From: Amaricoccus sp003258405
Lineage (GTDB): Bacteria > Pseudomonadota > Alphaproteobacteria > Rhodobacterales > Rhodobacteraceae
Assembly: GCF_043226085.1 (NCBI RefSeq)
Contig: NZ_CP171225.1
Span: forward strand, 3,658,001 to 3,722,000
DNA length: 64,000 bases
Direction of reading: 5' to 3'
Both the position numbers and the translations under genes were made by a program. Position 1 is the stretch's first letter; each line of letters begins with the position of its first letter. Under the pieces are notes generated by a model. That model had not been told where the DNA came from. It did not search any database and saw only the letters and a list, made by a program, of their open reading frames with translations. This document shows, one piece after another, positions 8,894 to 17,421 of this stretch.

Positions 8894-9724
8894 TTGTTCC
8901 GATCCCCAATTGCTGCGCTGGCCGTTTGCGGGCTGGTCTTTCCGTCTGCTGCTTCCGATGCGGCACTCGCATCGTTCATCGACAGCGCACGTGGGGCAGA
9001 TATCGTCGTCCTCGGCGAGATCCACGACAATCCGCGCCACCACGAGATCCAGGCCGAGATCGTGGAGGCGCTCCAACCCGCGGCCATCGTCTTCGAGATG
9101 ATCCCGCAGGCGATGGAGGACGAGGTGAACGCGCTGCGGGCCGAAGGCGCGGATCGTGCGCAGATCGCCGCGGCGCTCGACTGGTCGGAGAGCGGCTGGC
9201 CGTCCTTCGATTTCTATGCCCCGATCCTCGAGGCGGCCCCCGGCGCGCGCATCTTCGGTGCGGGGCAGGCGCCCGAGGAAATCCGGATCGCTGCGGAGGA
9301 TGGCGCGGCCAGCGCGTTCGGGGCCGATGCCGCGACCTATGGTCTCGACAAGCCGCTGGCGCCGGGCGAGCTCACCGAGCGCGAGGAGCTCATGGCCATC
9401 TCCCACTGCAATGCGCTTCCGCCCGCCGCCCTGCCCGGCATGGTCGAGGTGCAGCGTTTCCGGGATGCGGGGCTCGCCGATGCCGCCCTCTGGGCGCGGA
9501 CGCTGACCGGCGGCGATGGCCAGGTGGTCGTCATCACCGGCAGCGGCCACGCCGACCGGCGCTGGGCGGTGCCGCATCTCATCTCTCTCGCAACGAAGGA
9601 GGTGACGGTGCGGACGCTCGGCCTGCTCGAGGCGCCGGAACCGGAGCCGGGCATGTTCGATGCGGTCATCACCGCCGATCCTGCCGAGCGCGACGATCCC
9701 TGCGCGGGATTTGCGGCGAAATAG
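8894..9724 (+). CDS. ChaN-like (haem-binding uptake, Tiki superfamily) exported protein
   Basis: A 276-residue protein with the ChaN/Tiki core: ADIVVLGEIHDNPRHHEIQ early, the FEMIPQ segment, and GSGHADRRWAVPHL late, where the Glu and His residues form the metal/haem site of the family. I chose TTG 8894 because a perfect GGAGG sits 5 bases upstream and the product then begins with a clean signal peptide (MFRSPIAALAVCGLVFPSAASD); ATG 8855 would put 13 extra residues before it. Probably periplasmic. It directly follows rpoH (66 bases) and may be co-transcribed, which would tie it to the stress response. Confidence 0.85.
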   Translation: MFRSPIAALAVCGLVFPSAASDAALASFIDSARGADIVVLGEIHDNPRHHEIQAEIVEALQPAAIVFEMIPQAMEDEVNALRAEGADRAQIAAALDWSESGWPSFDFYAPILEAAPGARIFGAGQAPEEIRIAAEDGAASAFGADAATYGLDKPLAPGELTEREELMAISHCNALPPAALPGMVEVQRFRDAGLADAALWARTLTGGDGQVVVITGSGHADRRWAVPHLISLATKEVTVRTLGLLEAPEPEPGMFDAVITADPAERDDPCAGFAAK

Positions 9725-9740
9725 TCACGGATGCGGCGTT

Positions 9741-9772
9741 GTGACTGGCGCAAGTGTTGCGCAATTTGTCAC
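9741..9772. promoter_or_regulatory. Nested inverted repeat upstream of coaBC (candidate operator)
   Basis: GCGCAA-GTG-TTGCGC (9748-9762) is a perfect 6-3-6 inverted repeat flanked by GTGAC (9741-9745) and GTCAC (9768-9772), giving a nested symmetric site 58 bases before coaBC. No U-tract follows, so an operator is more likely than a terminator. No regulator can be named. Confidence 0.4.
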
Positions 9773-9829
9773 GCGATATTACAAACTGGCTCGTCGCTGG
9801 TCGGATCCCCCCTCTAAATCGGACGTAAA

Positions 9830-11029
9830 ATGCTTGCCGGTCGCAAGATCCTCCTCATCATTGGCGGCGGTATTGCCGCCTACAAGAGCATCGAGCTCAT
9901 GCGTCTGCTCCGCAAGGCCGGGGCCGGGGTCGTGCCGGTCCTGACGCGGGCCGGGAGCGAGTTCGTGACCCCGCTGACGGTCTCGGCCATCGCCGGGACC
10001 CGCGTGCAGGGCGAGCTCTTCGACCTCACCGCCGAGGCGGAAATGGGGCATATCGAGCTCTCCCGCAGCGCCGATCTCGTCGTCGTGGCCCCTGCGACCG
10101 CCGATCTGATGGCCAAGCTCGCAAGCGGGCTTGCGAACGATCTGGCGAGCACGCTTCTCCTCGCGACCGACAAGCGCGTTCTGCTCGCGCCCGCGATGAA
10201 CGTGCGCATGTGGGAGCATCCGGCGACGCAGCGCAATCTCGAAACGCTGCGCGGGTTCGGCACGCTGGTCGTGGGCCCGGATGCGGGCGAGATGGCCTGC
10301 GGCGAGTTCGGGCCGGGCCGGATGGCCGAGCCTCCGGCGATTCTCGCCGCGATCGATGCCGCGCTCACCACCGATACCGCCCTCGCAGGCCGTCACGTCA
10401 TCGTGACCTCCGGCCCGACGCACGAGCCGATCGATCCGGTGCGCTACATCGCCAACCGCTCCTCGGGGCGGCAGGGCACGGCGATTGCCGAGGCGTTGGT
10501 CCGGCGCGGCGCGCGGGTGACCTTCGTCACGGGGCCCGCGACGGCGCCGCGGCCACTCGGCTGCGAGATCCGCGAGGTCGAGACCGCGCGCGAGATGCTT
10601 GCGGCGGTCGAGGCGGCGTTGCCCGCCGATGCGGCGATCTTCGCCGCCGCGGTGGCCGACTGGCGCGTGGCGGCGGAGACCCGTTCCAAGATCAAGAAAC
10701 AACCCGGTGCCGAACCGGCACCGCTCACGCTTACGGAGAACCCCGACATTCTGAAGACGATTTCCCGGAGGGAGATGTCGCGGCCAGGGCTCGTGGTCGG
10801 CTTCGCTGCCGAAACCGACGATGTGCTCGCCAATGCGACGGCAAAGCGCCTGCGCAAGGGCTGCGACTGGCTGGTGGCAAACGATGTGCGCCCCGAAACC
10901 GGCATCATGGGCGGAAGCCATACCGCGGTGACGCTCATCACCGATGCAGGCGCCGAGGACTGGCCGGCGATGAGCAAGGACGAGACGGCGGACCGGCTTG
11001 CCGCGCGCGTCGCGGAGGCCCTGGCATGA
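9830..11029 (+). CDS. coaBC: Bifunctional phosphopantothenoylcysteine decarboxylase / phosphopantothenate-cysteine ligase
   Basis: CoaBC performs two consecutive steps of coenzyme A synthesis. Residues 1 to about 180 form the flavin-dependent CoaC decarboxylase (GGGIAAYKSIELMR, catalytic His in GHIELSRSADL, substrate motif PAMNVRMWEHPATQRN); residues from about 185 form the CoaB ligase (VTSGPTHEPIDPVRYIANRSSG, then AAVADWR and KIKK). Length 399 is normal. The stop overlaps the dut start as ATGA, so coaBC and dut are translationally coupled, a pairing frequent in proteobacteria. Confidence 0.97.
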   Translation: MLAGRKILLIIGGGIAAYKSIELMRLLRKAGAGVVPVLTRAGSEFVTPLTVSAIAGTRVQGELFDLTAEAEMGHIELSRSADLVVVAPATADLMAKLASGLANDLASTLLLATDKRVLLAPAMNVRMWEHPATQRNLETLRGFGTLVVGPDAGEMACGEFGPGRMAEPPAILAAIDAALTTDTALAGRHVIVTSGPTHEPIDPVRYIANRSSGRQGTAIAEALVRRGARVTFVTGPATAPRPLGCEIREVETAREMLAAVEAALPADAAIFAAAVADWRVAAETRSKIKKQPGAEPAPLTLTENPDILKTISRREMSRPGLVVGFAAETDDVLANATAKRLRKGCDWLVANDVRPETGIMGGSHTAVTLITDAGAEDWPAMSKDETADRLAARVAEALA

Positions 11030-11517
11030 GCGGCGTGACGATCGCGCTGCGGCCCCTCGAAGGCCGCGACCCGGCGCTGCCGCTGCCGGCCTATGCGAGT
11101 GCGGGGGCCGCGGGGCTCGACATCTGTGCAAATCTCTGCCCGGACGACCGGGCGGCGGGCCTGCTGCTGGCCCCGGGCGGGCGCGCGCTCGTTCCGACCG
11201 GGCTCGCCCTGGCGATCCCGCCCGGCTTCGAGATCCAGATGCGGCCGCGCTCGGGCCTCGCGCTCCGTCACGGCATCACGCTGCTCAACAGCCCCGGCAC
11301 CATCGACAGCGACTATCGCGGCGAGGTCGGGGTGATCCTCATCAATCACGGCAGCGCGCCCTTCGTGATCGAACACGGCATGCGCATCGCCCAGATGGTC
11401 GTCGCGCCGGTCATCCACGCCAGCCTCGAGCTCCTGGACGAGCTGGGCGAGACGGCGCGCGGTGCCGGCGGCTTCGGCTCGACCGGCACCGGCGCACGCC
11501 GGGAGGCCGCATCATGA
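11026..11517 (+). CDS. dut: Deoxyuridine 5'-triphosphate nucleotidohydrolase (dUTPase)
   Basis: Dut hydrolyses dUTP to dUMP, keeping uracil out of DNA and supplying dTMP synthesis. The 163-residue protein shows all five motifs of the trimeric family: AGAAGLDI, RPRSGLALRHGI, GTIDSDYRGEVGVIL (with the catalytic Asp), RIAQMVV and the C-terminal GAGGFGSTG arm. ATG 11026 overlaps the coaBC stop and its own stop overlaps the next start, both as ATGA, so three genes are read in a row. Confidence 0.97.
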   Translation: MSGVTIALRPLEGRDPALPLPAYASAGAAGLDICANLCPDDRAAGLLLAPGGRALVPTGLALAIPPGFEIQMRPRSGLALRHGITLLNSPGTIDSDYRGEVGVILINHGSAPFVIEHGMRIAQMVVAPVIHASLELLDELGETARGAGGFGSTGTGARREAAS

Positions 11518-11963
11518 TCCGGCTCATGCGCAAATCCGTGCTCGCGCTCGAGGCGGTGCTCGACATCGCCTACAACGCGCGCCCGAACCCGGTGCAGTCG
11601 CGCGAGATCACCGAGCGCCAGGGCATTCCCAGCCGCTATCTCGAGCAGGTGCTGCAGCAGCTCGTTCGTGCCGGCATCCTTCGCGGCGTGCGCGGCCCGC
11701 GCGGCGGCTACACGCTCGCGAGCGAGCGGCGGCGCATCACCGTCGGCGACGTGCTGCGGGTAGTGAACGCGCTTGATGCCGAGGAGGACGTCACCACCTC
11801 GTCGGCCGATCTCGGCACGCAGGTGGTCGGCCCGCTCTGCGACCGGATCAACGAGGAAATTCTCGCCCGGTTCGACCAGATCACGATGGAAGAGCTTTGT
11901 CAGCAGGCCAGCAAAAAGGGCATAAGGCGGGCGGACGGCACCGTGCCGGACTATTCGATCTGA
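11514..11963 (+). CDS. Rrf2 family transcriptional regulator
   Basis: A 149-residue winged-helix protein: VLALEAVLDIAYNARPN, then the recognition region IPSRYLEQVLQQLVRAGILRGVRGPRGGY characteristic of Rrf2 proteins. The three-cysteine Fe-S cluster set of IscR is absent; only two cysteines (PLCDRI and EELCQQ) are seen in the C-terminal half. It overlaps dut by ATGA and lies 20 bases before cysK, so the CymR/CysK-type regulators, which respond to cysteine status, are the closest functional analogy; that link is inference from the neighbour. Confidence 0.92.
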   Translation: MIRLMRKSVLALEAVLDIAYNARPNPVQSREITERQGIPSRYLEQVLQQLVRAGILRGVRGPRGGYTLASERRRITVGDVLRVVNALDAEEDVTTSSADLGTQVVGPLCDRINEEILARFDQITMEELCQQASKKGIRRADGTVPDYSI

Positions 11964-11983
11964 GACGAGCTTCGGGAGGCGAC

Positions 11984-12934
11984 ATGCCGACACCACCGCG
12001 CGGCCGCATTTACGGCGACATCACCGAGACGATCGGCGGCACGCCCCTGGTGCGTCTTGCCCGGATCGCGGCTGCGGCGGGTGTCGAGGCGGAGATCCTC
12101 GGCAAGCTCGAGTTCTTCAACCCGACCCATTCCGTGAAGGACCGGATCGGGGTGGCGATGATCGATGCCCTCGCGGCCTCCGGCCGCCTTCGGCCCGGCG
12201 GCACCGTGATCGAGCCGACCTCTGGCAATACCGGCATCGGCCTTGCCTTCGTCTGCGCGGCGCGCGGCTACCGGCTCATACTCACCATGCCCGAGAGCAT
12301 GTCGTCCGAGCGGCGCAAGATGCTCGCGCTTCTCGGCGTGCGGCTCGAGCTGACCGATGCCGCGCTCGGCATGCAGGGAGCGATCGCGCGCGCCGAGGAA
12401 CTGCTGGCGGACACGCCCGGTGCGGTCATGCCGCAGCAGTTCGAGAATCCGGCCAATCCGCAGATCCACGAGGAGACCACCGCGCGCGAGATCCTCGAGG
12501 ACACCGGCGGGGCGCTCGATGTGTTTCTCTGCGGCGTCGGCACCGGTGGCACGCTCACGGGTGTGGGCCGCGTGCTGAAGGCGGCCTTGCCGCAGGTCGA
12601 GGTCATCGCCGTCGAGCCCGAGGACAGCGCCGTGCTCTCGGGCGGCGAGCCCGGGGCGCATGCCATCCAGGGGATCGGCGCGGGCTTCGTGCCCTCCGTG
12701 CTCGCCACCGGGCTCATCGACCGGGTCATCACCATCGGCAACGAGACCGCCTACGAGACCGCCCGCCGCCTCGCCGCGCTCGAGGGCATCCCGGGCGGAA
12801 TTTCCTCGGGTGCCGCGGTGGCGGCCGCGCTCGAGATCGGCGGCGAGCCCGGCATGGCGGGCAAGCGGATCGTCACGATCCTGCCAAGCTTTGCCGAACG
12901 CTATCTTTCCACGCCGCTCTTCGATCTCGAGTAG
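11984..12934 (+). CDS. cysK: Cysteine synthase A (O-acetylserine sulfhydrylase)
   Basis: CysK makes cysteine from O-acetylserine and sulfide using pyridoxal phosphate. The 316-residue protein has the PLP-lysine motif NPTHSVKDRIG, the substrate loop TSGNTGIG, the phosphate-binding GVGTGGTLTGVG and the C-terminal GISSGAAVAAAL. ATG 11984 follows GGGAGG by 5 bases. It is the fourth gene of a tightly packed run and follows the Rrf2 regulator, which may control it. Confidence 0.95.
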   Translation: MPTPPRGRIYGDITETIGGTPLVRLARIAAAAGVEAEILGKLEFFNPTHSVKDRIGVAMIDALAASGRLRPGGTVIEPTSGNTGIGLAFVCAARGYRLILTMPESMSSERRKMLALLGVRLELTDAALGMQGAIARAEELLADTPGAVMPQQFENPANPQIHEETTAREILEDTGGALDVFLCGVGTGGTLTGVGRVLKAALPQVEVIAVEPEDSAVLSGGEPGAHAIQGIGAGFVPSVLATGLIDRVITIGNETAYETARRLAALEGIPGGISSGAAVAAALEIGGEPGMAGKRIVTILPSFAERYLSTPLFDLE

Positions 12935-12938
12935 GGCC

Positions 12939-13646
12939 TTGGCCAGCATCATCTTTCTGGCGCTCGCGGCCATGGTTTTCGCGCGCATCCTTCGCCTGCC
13001 GCGCGGCACCTGGCGCTATGTCCTCGCAGGCGCGGCGGCCGTGGCGCTCGCAACCCAGCTTCTGCCCCCGGGCCACCCGCTGCGCACGGATGTCGCGGAA
13101 TCGGCCCGCAATCTCGGCTGGGTCGGGCTCGGCCTCGTTCCCGTGGCGATCTATGCCGTCTTTCTGGCCCGTCTCCGGCGGCGGACGGGCGTCGCGGCAC
13201 GACAGGCGGGCGGCACGGCGGATCAGCCGCGGCACCCCGTCGGCCTCGTCCAGATCGCCGGGGACGCGCAGCTCGCCGCCGAGACGGAGACCCGGCTGGC
13301 GGCGGAGACCGCCGCGGCGCTGGGCACCGCACCCCGTCTCCGCTCGCTGGCCTGGCGGGCGGAGGACGGCAGCCTTGCGGGCCATCTGCGGCTTGCGGTG
13401 CTGCGGGAGGTCTGCGAAATTCACGCGCTCCGGGTCGATCCGGCGCATCGCGGTGCGGGCATCGGCACCCGGCTGCTCGCGGCCGCGGAGGAGATCGCGC
13501 GGGAGGAGGGCGCCAGGGTGATGATCGCGCGCGCCGGAAGCTGGCAGGCGCCGGGCCTTTTCGCCCGCGCCGGATACACGACCGCCCGGGAGCGCGCCAT
13601 CGGCGGCGGGGCCGCCTGGTTTCAGATGGAGAAGAACCTGCCGTGA
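12939..13646 (+). CDS. GNAT family N-acetyltransferase with N-terminal membrane segments
   Basis: A 235-residue protein with two parts. Residues about 2-80 hold three hydrophobic segments (ASIIFLALAAMVFA, YVLAGAAAVALATQLL and LGWVGLGLVPVAIYAVFLA). Residues about 140-230 form a GNAT acetyltransferase with the acetyl-CoA loop RVDPAHRGAGIGTRLLAAAEE and the ending LFARAGYTTARE. TTG 12939, 4 bases after cysK, is taken as start because it keeps the first membrane segment whole; ATG 12972 would truncate it. The stop overlaps moeB's GTG. The acyl acceptor is unknown. Confidence 0.82.
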   Translation: MASIIFLALAAMVFARILRLPRGTWRYVLAGAAAVALATQLLPPGHPLRTDVAESARNLGWVGLGLVPVAIYAVFLARLRRRTGVAARQAGGTADQPRHPVGLVQIAGDAQLAAETETRLAAETAAALGTAPRLRSLAWRAEDGSLAGHLRLAVLREVCEIHALRVDPAHRGAGIGTRLLAAAEEIAREEGARVMIARAGSWQAPGLFARAGYTTARERAIGGGAAWFQMEKNLP

Positions 13647-14407
13647 GCCTGACACCCGAGGAACTCGAGCGCTATGCGCGCCACATCGTCCTGCGCGAGA
13701 TCGGCGGCCCCGGCCAGCAGCGCCTCGGCCGGGCGCGCGTGCTTGTGATCGGCGCGGGGGGGCTCGGCAGCCCGGTGCTGCTCTATCTTGCCGCGGCGGG
13801 CATCGGCACGCTCGGCATCGTCGATGATGATGTCGTGAGCCTCTCGAACCTCCAGCGTCAGGTGATCCACGGCACCGACGAGGTCGGCGCGCCGAAGATC
13901 GAAAGTGCCGCGCGCGCCATTGCGCGGGTGAACCCGCATGTCTGCGTCGAGGGCCACAACCTCCGCCTCGATGCGGAGAACGCGCGCAGCATCGTCGCGG
14001 GCCACGATCTCGTCATCGACGGCTGCGACAACTTCGCCACCCGCCGCATCGTCAACGCCGCCTGCGTGGCGGAAGGCATCCCGCTGCTCTCCGGCGCCAT
14101 CGGCCGCTGGGAGGGGCAGATCAGCCTTTTCGATCCGGCCCGCGGCGGCCCGTGCTATGCCTGCATCTTCCCCGAATCCCCCGAGCCCGGCCTCGTGCCG
14201 CCCTGCGCCGAGGCCGGCGTGATCGGGGCGTTGCCGGGGCTCATCGGCACGACCATGGCGCTCGAAGCGATCAAGCACATCGCGCGCGCAGGCACCGGGC
14301 TCCATGGCGTGATGCTGATCCACGACACGCTCAACGCCGAAATGCGGCGGATCCGGCTCCGGCCGAGCCCCGGCTGCCCGGTCTGCGGCGGTGGCGCGTC
14401 CGTCTGA
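13643..14407 (+). CDS. moeB: MoeB/ThiF family sulfur-carrier adenylyltransferase
   Basis: A 254-residue E1-like enzyme that adenylates the C-terminus of a sulfur-carrier protein (MoaD, possibly ThiS). It shows the nucleotide-binding GAGGLGSPV, the metal/ATP aspartate in GCDNFATRRIVNAAC, and two zinc-binding pairs CYAC (near 172) and CPVC (near 247). No rhodanese domain is attached, so it is the short form. GTG 13643 overlaps the GNAT stop as GTGA. Last gene of the coaBC run. MoeB versus ThiF cannot be settled from sequence alone. Confidence 0.93.
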   Translation: MSLTPEELERYARHIVLREIGGPGQQRLGRARVLVIGAGGLGSPVLLYLAAAGIGTLGIVDDDVVSLSNLQRQVIHGTDEVGAPKIESAARAIARVNPHVCVEGHNLRLDAENARSIVAGHDLVIDGCDNFATRRIVNAACVAEGIPLLSGAIGRWEGQISLFDPARGGPCYACIFPESPEPGLVPPCAEAGVIGALPGLIGTTMALEAIKHIARAGTGLHGVMLIHDTLNAEMRRIRLRPSPGCPVCGGGASV

Positions 14408-14440
14408 CGCCACGTCCCGCGGCAATATGGGTCTGCCGGT

Positions 14441-15781
14441 CTAGCGCGGCAGGCGCAGCTCGGCCCGAAGCCCGTGGAGATCGGGGCTCTCGGAAAGGGC
14501 GAGCGCGCCGCCGTGGCTGCGCGCGACATCCATCGCGATGGAAAGGCCGAGGCCGACATTGCCGCCGGCATTCTGGTTGCGTGCCTGATCGAGCCGGGCA
14601 AAGGGCTGCACCGCCTCGCTGCGCATCTCCGCCGGAATGCCGGGTCCGTCATCCTCGACCGCGAAGATGAGCGCGCGCGGCGTGAGCCGTACCGTCAGGC
14701 GCGCGCGACTGCCGTAGCGGGCCGCATTCGAGGTGAGGTTCAGCACCGCGCGCGAGACCGCGACGGGGCGGAGATCCACGAGATGATGGCCGGGGGATTC
14801 GTCCTGCTCGACGAGTTCGAGCGCATGGCCCGTGCGCTCCGCCTGTTCGGCAATGCCGCGCCCGAGCGCAAAGGCATCGACGCTTTCGGAAACCTCGGTC
14901 GTGTCGCCGCGGGCAAAGTCGAGAAATTCGGAGAGCATCCGCTCCATCTGGTCGACGTCCTCCCGCAGATCCGCCGTTTCCTCGTCTTCCTCCATCAGGG
15001 CGAGCGTGAGCTTCATGCGGGTGAGCGGCGTGCGCAGATCGTGCGAGACGCCCGAGAGCATCTGGGTGCGCTGTTCGATCTGGCGTTCGATCCGGGCACG
15101 CATCGAGAGGAAGGCCGTGCCGGCCCGCCGCACCTCCTCGGCGCCGCCGGGCCGGTAGGCGAGCGAGCGCCCCTTGCCGAAGGCTTCCGCGGCCTCCGCG
15201 AGCCGCCGGATCGGCTTTACCTGATTGCGCAGGAAGAGCACGGCGATGGTCGCGAGCAGGATCGCGGCGAGGATCATCAGCACGAGGAGCTGGTGCGGGT
15301 TGGAGACCGAGAGCCGCGAGCGCGGCACATCGGTGGCCAGCACGCCGTGGCTGGTGGCGATGCGGATCTGCGCCGAGCGGCTGTCGCTCGCGAGGTCGAT
15401 CGAGAAGGGCGCCGACAGCGTCGAGCGCAGGGTGTCGGCGATGGTCTGGCCGGTCAGGTCGAAGAGGCCCCGCCGGACCTCCGGCTTCACGGTGGCGCCG
15501 GGAACGAGGGTTACCGTGGCGTCGAGCACCGGGGCGATGCTCGCGAGCCAGCCATGGACGGAGGCTGAATCGTCTGTTCCTTCCACGTGCCGGGTCACAT
15601 ATTGAAGGCCCACGGCAAAGCTCGAGGTCATCTGCTGGGTGACGCGCTGGTAGTGCCGCTGGAAGAAGATGGTTCCGACGACGAGCTGGAGCACGACGAT
15701 GGGCACGAGCAGAATGACAAGCGACCGGCCGAAGAGGCTGCGCGGCAGCAGGGATTTGAGGCGGGGCGCGGCGGCGGTCAT
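14441..15781 (-). CDS. EnvZ-like sensor histidine kinase
   Basis: A 446-residue membrane kinase. Membrane segment 1 (about 18-40) and 2 (about 168-190) enclose a periplasmic domain of about 125 residues; a HAMP linker (FLRNQVKPIRRLAEAAEAFGKG) is followed by the HisKA box GVSHDLRTPLTRMK with the phospho-accepting histidine, then the ATPase boxes NAARYGSRA, EDDGPGIP and GLGLSIAMD. The proline after the H-box threonine is the EnvZ pattern. ATG 15781 is used; the frame runs further upstream, but that stretch is antisense to the neighbouring hydrolase. No response regulator gene is adjacent, so its partner lies elsewhere. Confidence 0.9.
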   Translation of the reverse strand: MTAAAPRLKSLLPRSLFGRSLVILLVPIVVLQLVVGTIFFQRHYQRVTQQMTSSFAVGLQYVTRHVEGTDDSASVHGWLASIAPVLDATVTLVPGATVKPEVRRGLFDLTGQTIADTLRSTLSAPFSIDLASDSRSAQIRIATSHGVLATDVPRSRLSVSNPHQLLVLMILAAILLATIAVLFLRNQVKPIRRLAEAAEAFGKGRSLAYRPGGAEEVRRAGTAFLSMRARIERQIEQRTQMLSGVSHDLRTPLTRMKLTLALMEEDEETADLREDVDQMERMLSEFLDFARGDTTEVSESVDAFALGRGIAEQAERTGHALELVEQDESPGHHLVDLRPVAVSRAVLNLTSNAARYGSRARLTVRLTPRALIFAVEDDGPGIPAEMRSEAVQPFARLDQARNQNAGGNVGLGLSIAMDVARSHGGALALSESPDLHGLRAELRLPR

Positions 15782-15835
15782 GGTGAGGCCCAGAGTTAGG
15801 CGCGGGCGCTGGCCTGCGCAAGCGGCTTGATCCCG

Positions 15836-16756
15836 ATGGCGGAGGATCCCTTCGAGCGCCGTCATGCCCCGCCCATCGGCGCGGTCGAGCCGCTCGCGCC
15901 GGGGCTGCGGGTCGTCACCGCCCCGAATGCCGGCCCGATGACCTTCACCGGCACGCGGAGCTACATCGTCGGCGAGGGCGAGGTGGCGGTGATCGATCCG
16001 GGGCCGGCCGATCCGCGGCATCTCGAGGCGCTGGCCGGGGCGGTCCGCGGCGAGCGCGTCGCGGCCGTGCTTGTCACCCACGCGCACCGCGATCATTCGG
16101 AGGGCGCGCGCGCCTTCGCCGAGCGGGTCGGCGCGCCGGTTCTGGCCCATGGCGATCCGACGGGCGCGCGCAGCCCGCTGATGGCGGGGCTGGCGGCGCG
16201 CGGCGGCCTCGGCGGCGGCGAGGGGATAGACGCAGGCTTCCGGCCGGACAGCCGCATCGGCGAAGGGGCGGAGATCTCCGGGCCGGGCTGGACGCTCGCC
16301 GCGATCGCGACGCCGGGCCATCTCTCGGACCACCTGTCGTTCCGCTGGGGCGAGGCGGTGTTCTCGGGCGATGTCGCCATGGGCTGGGCGACGACGCTCA
16401 TCTCACCGCCCGATGGCGATCTCGCCGCCTTCCGCGCCAGCATCGGCCGCCTGCGCGCGCTCGCGCCGGCCCGTCTCTATCCCGGCCACGGCGCGCCGGT
16501 CGAGGCGCCCGAGCGGCTGCTGGCCCATCTCCTCGAGCACCGGGCCGCGCGCGAGCGCCAGATCGTCGGCGCGCTGGCCGAGGCGCCCGCGGCGATCCCG
16601 GACCTGGTGGCGAGGCTCTATGGCGACGTGGATCCGCGGCTCCATCCGGCGGCGGCCCGCAATGTGCTGGCCCATCTCATCGACCTCGCGGCGCGCGGTG
16701 AGGTGCGCACGCAGGGCGCGCTCGTGCCGGAGGCCCGCTTCGAGATCGCGCGGTAG
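15836..16756 (+). CDS. MBL-fold metallohydrolase (LACTB2-like)
   Basis: A 306-residue metallo-beta-lactamase-fold hydrolase. The metal motif HAHRDH, then GHLSDHLSFRW, the aspartate in FSGDVAMGW, and YPGHGAPV are all present, and a C-terminal winged-helix-like region (LYGDVDPRLHPAAARNVLAHLIDLAARGEV) is the LACTB2 arrangement, a subgroup that includes endoribonucleases. ATG 15836 is used; TTG 15827 is an in-frame alternative with no better ribosome-binding site. Divergent from the sensor kinase with about 50 bases between. Confidence 0.88.
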   Translation: MAEDPFERRHAPPIGAVEPLAPGLRVVTAPNAGPMTFTGTRSYIVGEGEVAVIDPGPADPRHLEALAGAVRGERVAAVLVTHAHRDHSEGARAFAERVGAPVLAHGDPTGARSPLMAGLAARGGLGGGEGIDAGFRPDSRIGEGAEISGPGWTLAAIATPGHLSDHLSFRWGEAVFSGDVAMGWATTLISPPDGDLAAFRASIGRLRALAPARLYPGHGAPVEAPERLLAHLLEHRAARERQIVGALAEAPAAIPDLVARLYGDVDPRLHPAAARNVLAHLIDLAARGEVRTQGALVPEARFEIAR

Positions 16757-16864
16757 GAGACAGGCGGCGCGGAAACCCGTTCCGCGCGAGTGGATGGGCT
16801 GGCCTTTGCCCAGGCGATGCGGCAGAACTGCCCTTCTGTTGCACCGCTTTGCAGGAGGGACGCC

Positions 16865-17410
16865 ATGATCCGCGCCTTTGTCGGTCTGAGGATACCGGAT
16901 GAGGTCACGCGCGAACTGGTCGCCTTCCAGGCAGGGCTTCCGGCCGGCCGCCCGGTGCCGCCCGAGAACCTGCACCTCACGCTCGCCTTTCTCGGCGAGC
17001 ACCCGGAGCCGGTGATCGAGGATGCCCATCACGCGCTCAGCGGCATCCGCAGCGCCCGCTTCGAGGTCTCGCTCCACGGGCTCGACTTGATGGGGGGGAG
17101 CCGCGCGCAGGCGCTCGGGATTCTCGCCGAACCGAACCCGGAGCTGGCCGCGCTCAACGGCCGTGTCCGGCAGGCCGCACGGATGGCCGGGATCGAACTC
17201 GGCCGCGAGCGCTACACGCCGCATGTGACGCTCGCCCGCTTCGCCCGCATCCCGGGCGGCGATGACGGCCAGCGCCTGCGCGATTTCACCGCGCGCGGCG
17301 CAAGCCTTCGGGCCGGGCCGTTCCTGGTCGAGAGCTTCTTCCTGATCCGCTCCTGGCTCGGTCAGAGCGGCGCGATCTACGACGATCTCGCGGAATATGC
17401 CCTCGGCTGA
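16865..17410 (+). CDS. thpR: RNA 2',3'-cyclic phosphodiesterase (ThpR/LigT)
   Basis: A 181-residue member of the 2H phosphoesterase family, which opens 2',3'-cyclic phosphates on RNA ends. Both H-x-T-x motifs are present: HLTLAF near 39-44 and HVTLARF near 120. Start ATG 16865 follows AGGAGGG at ideal distance. It sits between the MBL hydrolase and efp (convergent with efp, 11 bases between stop codons). Confidence 0.93.
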   Translation: MIRAFVGLRIPDEVTRELVAFQAGLPAGRPVPPENLHLTLAFLGEHPEPVIEDAHHALSGIRSARFEVSLHGLDLMGGSRAQALGILAEPNPELAALNGRVRQAARMAGIELGRERYTPHVTLARFARIPGGDDGQRLRDFTARGASLRAGPFLVESFFLIRSWLGQSGAIYDDLAEYALG

Positions 17411-17421
17411 GATCCGTCGGC

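Noticed and set aside
14441..16333. Extension of the EnvZ-type kinase frame beyond 15781
   Set aside because: The extra 184 residues are antisense to the MBL-fold hydrolase and resemble no domain.
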